From: Tannerellaceae bacterium
GTDB lineage: Bacteria > Bacteroidota > Bacteroidia > Bacteroidales > Tannerellaceae
DNA: 9,263 nt
Assembly: GCA_031284275.1 (NCBI GenBank)
Contig: JAITAD010000015.1
Location: 1-9,263, forward strand
Reading direction: 5' to 3'
A model generated the notes under the pieces. The model did not search any database. It saw nothing but the letters and a program-made list of their open reading frames with translations, and was not told the origin of the DNA. Positions 7,061-9,263 of this stretch are shown here, piece after piece. A program made the position numbers and the translations under genes. Numbering within the stretch: the first letter of the stretch is position 1; the number at the start of each line of letters is the position of its first letter.

Positions 7061-8320
7061 ATGGCAAGTTACTTGGATATGGAGTTGCTGCGGTTCACGA
7101 CGGCCGGCAGCGTGGATGACGGTAAAAGCACACTCATCGGCCGGTTGTTGTACGACAGCAAGTCCATCTTCGAAGACCAGTTGGAAGCCGTCAAGGTCGC
7201 CAGCGAACGCTTGGGTAACGAAGAAGTCAATCTCGCCCTCCTCACCGACGGGCTGCGCGCCGAGAGAGAGCAAGGCATCACCATCGACGTCGCCTACCGT
7301 TATTTCGCCACCCCCAAGCGCAAGTTCATCATCGCAGACACACCCGGGCACATCGAGTACACCCGAAACATGGTCACCGGAGCTTCCACCGCCGATGCCG
7401 CCGTCATTCTCGTGGACGCCCGTAACGGTATTGTTGAGCAGACGAGGAGGCACTCCTGTATCGCCTCCCTCTTGCAGTTGCCCGACGTCGTCGTGGCCGT
7501 CAACAAGATGGATCTGGTCGGCTTTTCGGAAGACGTCTTTATACAAATACGGAAAGATTACGAAGCCGTCGCCCGGAAGTTAGGGTTGCGGCGGGTATAT
7601 TACATCCCCATTTCGGCGCGGGACGGCGATAATGTCGTCAATGCTTCCCAACGGATGCCATGGTTTGAAGGGCGTCCCTTGTTGGAGTTGCTCGAAGAGT
7701 TGCCCGTCGGCGGAGAGAGCCGTACTGCCGCAGGGCGATTCCCCGTGCAGTATGTTATTCGGCCGCAGAGAGACGAGTTTCACGACTACCGCGCCTATGC
7801 CGGACGCATCGCCGGCGGAAACTTCAAGGTCGGAGACAGGGTCACCGTCTTAACCTCCGGATCCGAGTCGGAGATTGTCGGCATCGAGGAGATGGGCGTA
7901 GATCTGGAATGTGCTTGGGCGCCGGAGTCGGTCGCCATTCGCTTGAAGGACGATATAGACATCAGTCGGGGAGACATGATTGTCAAAAGCGATGAGCTGC
8001 CGCAAGTCGGTTCGGAAGTATCCCTTCTGGTTTGTTGGCTCAATCACCGTCCTTTGCGGAAAGGAGGCAAGTACATCGTCCGGCATACCACCAACGAGAT
8101 GGCCGGTATCGTCAGAGAGGTGCAGTCTAAGGTCGATATCACCACTTTGGACAGAATCGAAGGCGATCAGGAAGTGCGCATGAACGACATCGCACAGATA
8201 CTCCTCAAGACCTCCAAGCCCCTCAAATATGACCGTTATGCCGACAACCGTACCACCGGAAGCCTCGTCCTCATCGACGAAGGCACTTTCGAAACCGTTG
8301 GCGCAGGCATGATCGTATAA
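7061..8320 (+). CDS. cysN: Sulfate adenylyltransferase subunit 1, GTPase (CysN)
   Basis: This 419-residue regulatory GTPase of ATP sulfurylase is related to EF-Tu/EF-1alpha and drives APS formation by CysD. The P-loop GSVDDGKS is at residues 16-23. The switch I region has EREQGITIDVAYRYF, switch II DTPGH is at 93-97, and the guanine-specificity motif NKMD is at 148-151. Beta-barrel domains follow (PVQYVIRPQRDEFHDYRAYAG onward). The protein stops at the normal CysN length with no C-terminal APS-kinase (CysC) fusion. No cysC exists elsewhere in the window, which agrees with direct APS reduction by the next gene. cysH begins 13 bases after the TAA stop. Confidence 0.96.
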   Translation: MASYLDMELLRFTTAGSVDDGKSTLIGRLLYDSKSIFEDQLEAVKVASERLGNEEVNLALLTDGLRAEREQGITIDVAYRYFATPKRKFIIADTPGHIEYTRNMVTGASTADAAVILVDARNGIVEQTRRHSCIASLLQLPDVVVAVNKMDLVGFSEDVFIQIRKDYEAVARKLGLRRVYYIPISARDGDNVVNASQRMPWFEGRPLLELLEELPVGGESRTAAGRFPVQYVIRPQRDEFHDYRAYAGRIAGGNFKVGDRVTVLTSGSESEIVGIEEMGVDLECAWAPESVAIRLKDDIDISRGDMIVKSDELPQVGSEVSLLVCWLNHRPLRKGGKYIVRHTTNEMAGIVREVQSKVDITTLDRIEGDQEVRMNDIAQILLKTSKPLKYDRYADNRTTGSLVLIDEGTFETVGAGMIV

Positions 8321-8333
8321 TCGAAGCTGTCGC

Positions 8334-9035
8334 ATGGAGAACCGGGTAAAAGCCTTGAACGAAGCGATGCAGGGGAAAGAGGCGGCGGAAGTCGTCGCTT
8401 TTTTTCTGGAAAAATACAAAAGTAAAGTCGCTTTGGCTTCGAGTTTGGGATTGGAAGATCAGGTGCTGACCGACATGATGCTGCGCAAAGACAGGCAAGC
8501 CAAAATCTTCACCATTGATACGGGGCGGCTCTTTCCGGAAACCTATTCCTTGATCGACCGGACGAATATGCACTACGGCGTCAGGCTGGAAGTCTATTTC
8601 CCGCAGTGCGAAGGCGTAGAAACTTTTGTGCGGCAACACGGCATGAATGGATTTTACGAAGGAGTAGAGCAGCGTAAAGCCTGCTGACGGGTGCGTAAGA
8701 TCGAGCCGTTGTTGCGCGCCTTGAAGCCGTTGGAAGTGTGGATATGCGGACTGCGGCAGGAGCAGTCCGTAACCCGTAGCGGCGTACAGGTCGTGGAGTG
8801 GGACCATGCCAACGGACTCATTAAAGTCAATCCCTTGGTGCATTGGTCGGAGGACGACGTCAAAGAGTATATCAAGGCCAATGCCGTCCCCGGTAACGTG
8901 CTGCACGGAAAAGGTTTCCCCAGTATCGGCTGTCAGCCCTGTACGCGCGCTGTGCAGGAAGGGGAAGATATCCGTGCCGGGCGGTGGTGGTGGGAGAACC
9001 CTGAGCATAAGGAGTGCGGCCTGCACCGTCGATGA
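8334..9035 (+). CDS. cysH: APS/PAPS reductase CysH with an in-frame TGA at the [4Fe-4S] cysteine position (candidate selenoprotein or nonsense allele)
   Basis: This is an assimilatory reductase that would convert APS to sulfite and AMP using thioredoxin-type reductant. It reads as 233 codons in one frame, with TGA at codon 118 (8685-8687). Before it lie the substrate-loop SSLGLEDQV (36-44), IDTGRLFPET (61-70) and EQRKAC ending in C117. After it lie RVRKIEPLLRALK (119-131), GLRQEQSVTRS, the cluster pair C200-x-x-C203 and catalytic C228 in ECGLH. Iron-sulfur APS reductases have Cys-Cys before RKxxPL, so codon 118 is the second ligand of the pair; one base separates TGA from a Cys codon. The 25-residue distance from C203 to C228 matches the family. 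Readings are selenocysteine insertion, a recent nonsense mutation, or a sequence error. Plain termination would leave 117 residues without cluster or nucleophile. The stop overlaps the next start (ATGA). Confidence 0.85.
8690..8720 (+). other. Possible SECIS-like hairpin just after the cysH TGA
   Basis: A nine-pair stem can be drawn: 8690-8698 pairs with 8712-8720, including two G-U pairs, around a 13-base loop. Within the loop C8702-G8708 can close a five-base apical loop whose first base is G8703, 16 bases after the TGA. Bacterial SECIS elements are hairpins a short distance after UGA with a G at the start of the apical loop, so geometry is compatible. The inner extension is weak (mismatches 8699/8711 and 8701/8709), and hairpins are common in GC-rich coding DNA. 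Drawn by eye; no energy computed. Confidence 0.3.
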
Positions 9036-9263
9036 ACGGCGATTTTCCCCGTTTTCTCCCCGTTTCCCTGCGGATTGCCGGCAAAAAACTTCTGATTGTC
9101 GGAGGAGGCAAGGTCGCCTTCCACAAAGCCTCCGGTTTGGTACGCTTCACGGAAGAAGTGACGGTGATTGCCCCCGATTTCCTTGCAGATTTCGATACCC
9201 TTCCCTTTCGGCGATTGGTGAAACCCTTCGACGAAGCCGATCTTGCAGGTATCTTTTTGGCAT
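9032..9263 (+). CDS. Siroheme synthase, precorrin-2 dehydrogenase/sirohydrochlorin ferrochelatase type (N-terminal part; runs off window)
   Basis: The first 77 residues are present. The protein opens with FLPVSLRIAGKKLLIVGGGKVA, where GGGKVA (24-29) is the glycine-rich dinucleotide-binding turn. It continues through KASGLVRFTEEVTVIAP, the Rossmann-fold pattern of Met8/SirC/CysG-N proteins. These oxidise precorrin-2 with NAD+ and often also insert iron to give siroheme, the cofactor of assimilatory sulfite reductase. That role fits a place after cysDNH. The ATG overlaps the cysH stop in an ATGA junction, implying translational coupling to full-length cysH translation. The 3' end, and any fused uroporphyrinogen methyltransferase domain, lie outside the window. 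Confidence 0.88.
   Translation, partial: MNGDFPRFLPVSLRIAGKKLLIVGGGKVAFHKASGLVRFTEEVTVIAPDFLADFDTLPFRRLVKPFDEADLAGIFLA

Noticed and set aside
6615..7583. Open frame of 322 codons on the plus strand spanning the cysD-cysN junction
   Set aside because: It is out of frame with both conserved genes and low-complexity (Ser/Pro/Arg-rich) in the part overlapping cysN; a shadow.
8685..8687. Genome-wide reassignment of UGA (to Trp or Gly)
   Set aside because: TGA is the natural end of the kinase gene (1483-1485), mreD (2039-2041) and cysH itself (9033-9035), and the position is a conserved Cys, not Trp or Gly.
8271..9026. Open frame of 251 codons on the minus strand opposite cysH
   Set aside because: Antisense to conserved cysH motifs, with no family resemblance; the plus-strand reading explains the sequence.
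8691..9035. Separate gene starting at GTG 8691
   Set aside because: It is in the same frame as the upstream half of cysH and begins mid-motif (RVRKIEPL). It is the C-terminal half of one gene, not an independent one.

Overview
The window looks like chromosomal DNA from a Bacteroidota bacterium, most likely order Bacteroidales. Three points suggest this. Three start regions carry the TAnnTTTG -7 box typical of that phylum. Most starts lack a Shine-Dalgarno sequence. purH is linked directly to mreBCD, and the proteins read like Bacteroidales versions. By eye the GC content is moderate to slightly high. Genus cannot be decided. Nothing looks like a phage, transposon, CRISPR array or RNA gene. 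The DNA is densely coding, with no gene-free stretch over 300 bases.

Layout. Positions 2-544 (-) encode an ECF sigma factor. Positions 649-1485 (+) encode a BadF/BadG-type ATPase or N-acetylglucosamine-kinase-like sugar kinase, whose -7 box lies almost on its start codon. A minus-strand operon then reads right to left: purH (5997-4465), mreB (4440-3421), mreC (3384-2551), mreD (2557-2039) and a DJ-1/PfpI protein (2032-1463). Its last gene overlaps the end of the kinase gene tail to tail. It couples the last two steps of IMP synthesis with the cell-shape scaffold. The usual mrdA (PBP2) and rodA do not follow mreD.

A divergent intergenic region (5998-6147) holds a promoter element for each direction. 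To its right a plus-strand sulfate-assimilation operon runs to the window edge: cysD (6148-7050), cysN (7061-8320), cysH (8334-9035) and a siroheme-synthase-type precorrin-2 dehydrogenase (9032 to beyond the end). CysD/CysN make APS. The reductase is of the iron-sulfur APS-reductase type, and no APS kinase is present. The last gene would supply siroheme for a sulfite reductase presumably encoded farther on.

The most striking feature is in cysH. The reading frame is intact over 233 codons except for one in-frame TGA at codon 118 (8685-8687). That codon sits exactly where the second cysteine of the Cys-Cys pair binding the [4Fe-4S] cluster is expected. Everything downstream is conserved: the RKxEPL segment, the CxxC ligands and the catalytic ECGLH tail. 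UGA ends three other frames in the window, so the genetic code is not globally changed. The candidates are a selenocysteine-containing APS reductase (a Cys-Sec cluster ligand pair), a fresh nonsense mutation, or a base-call error. A hairpin with a G in its apical loop can be drawn just after the TGA, as expected of a bacterial SECIS, but this is weak evidence on its own. No selenocysteine machinery is visible in the window.
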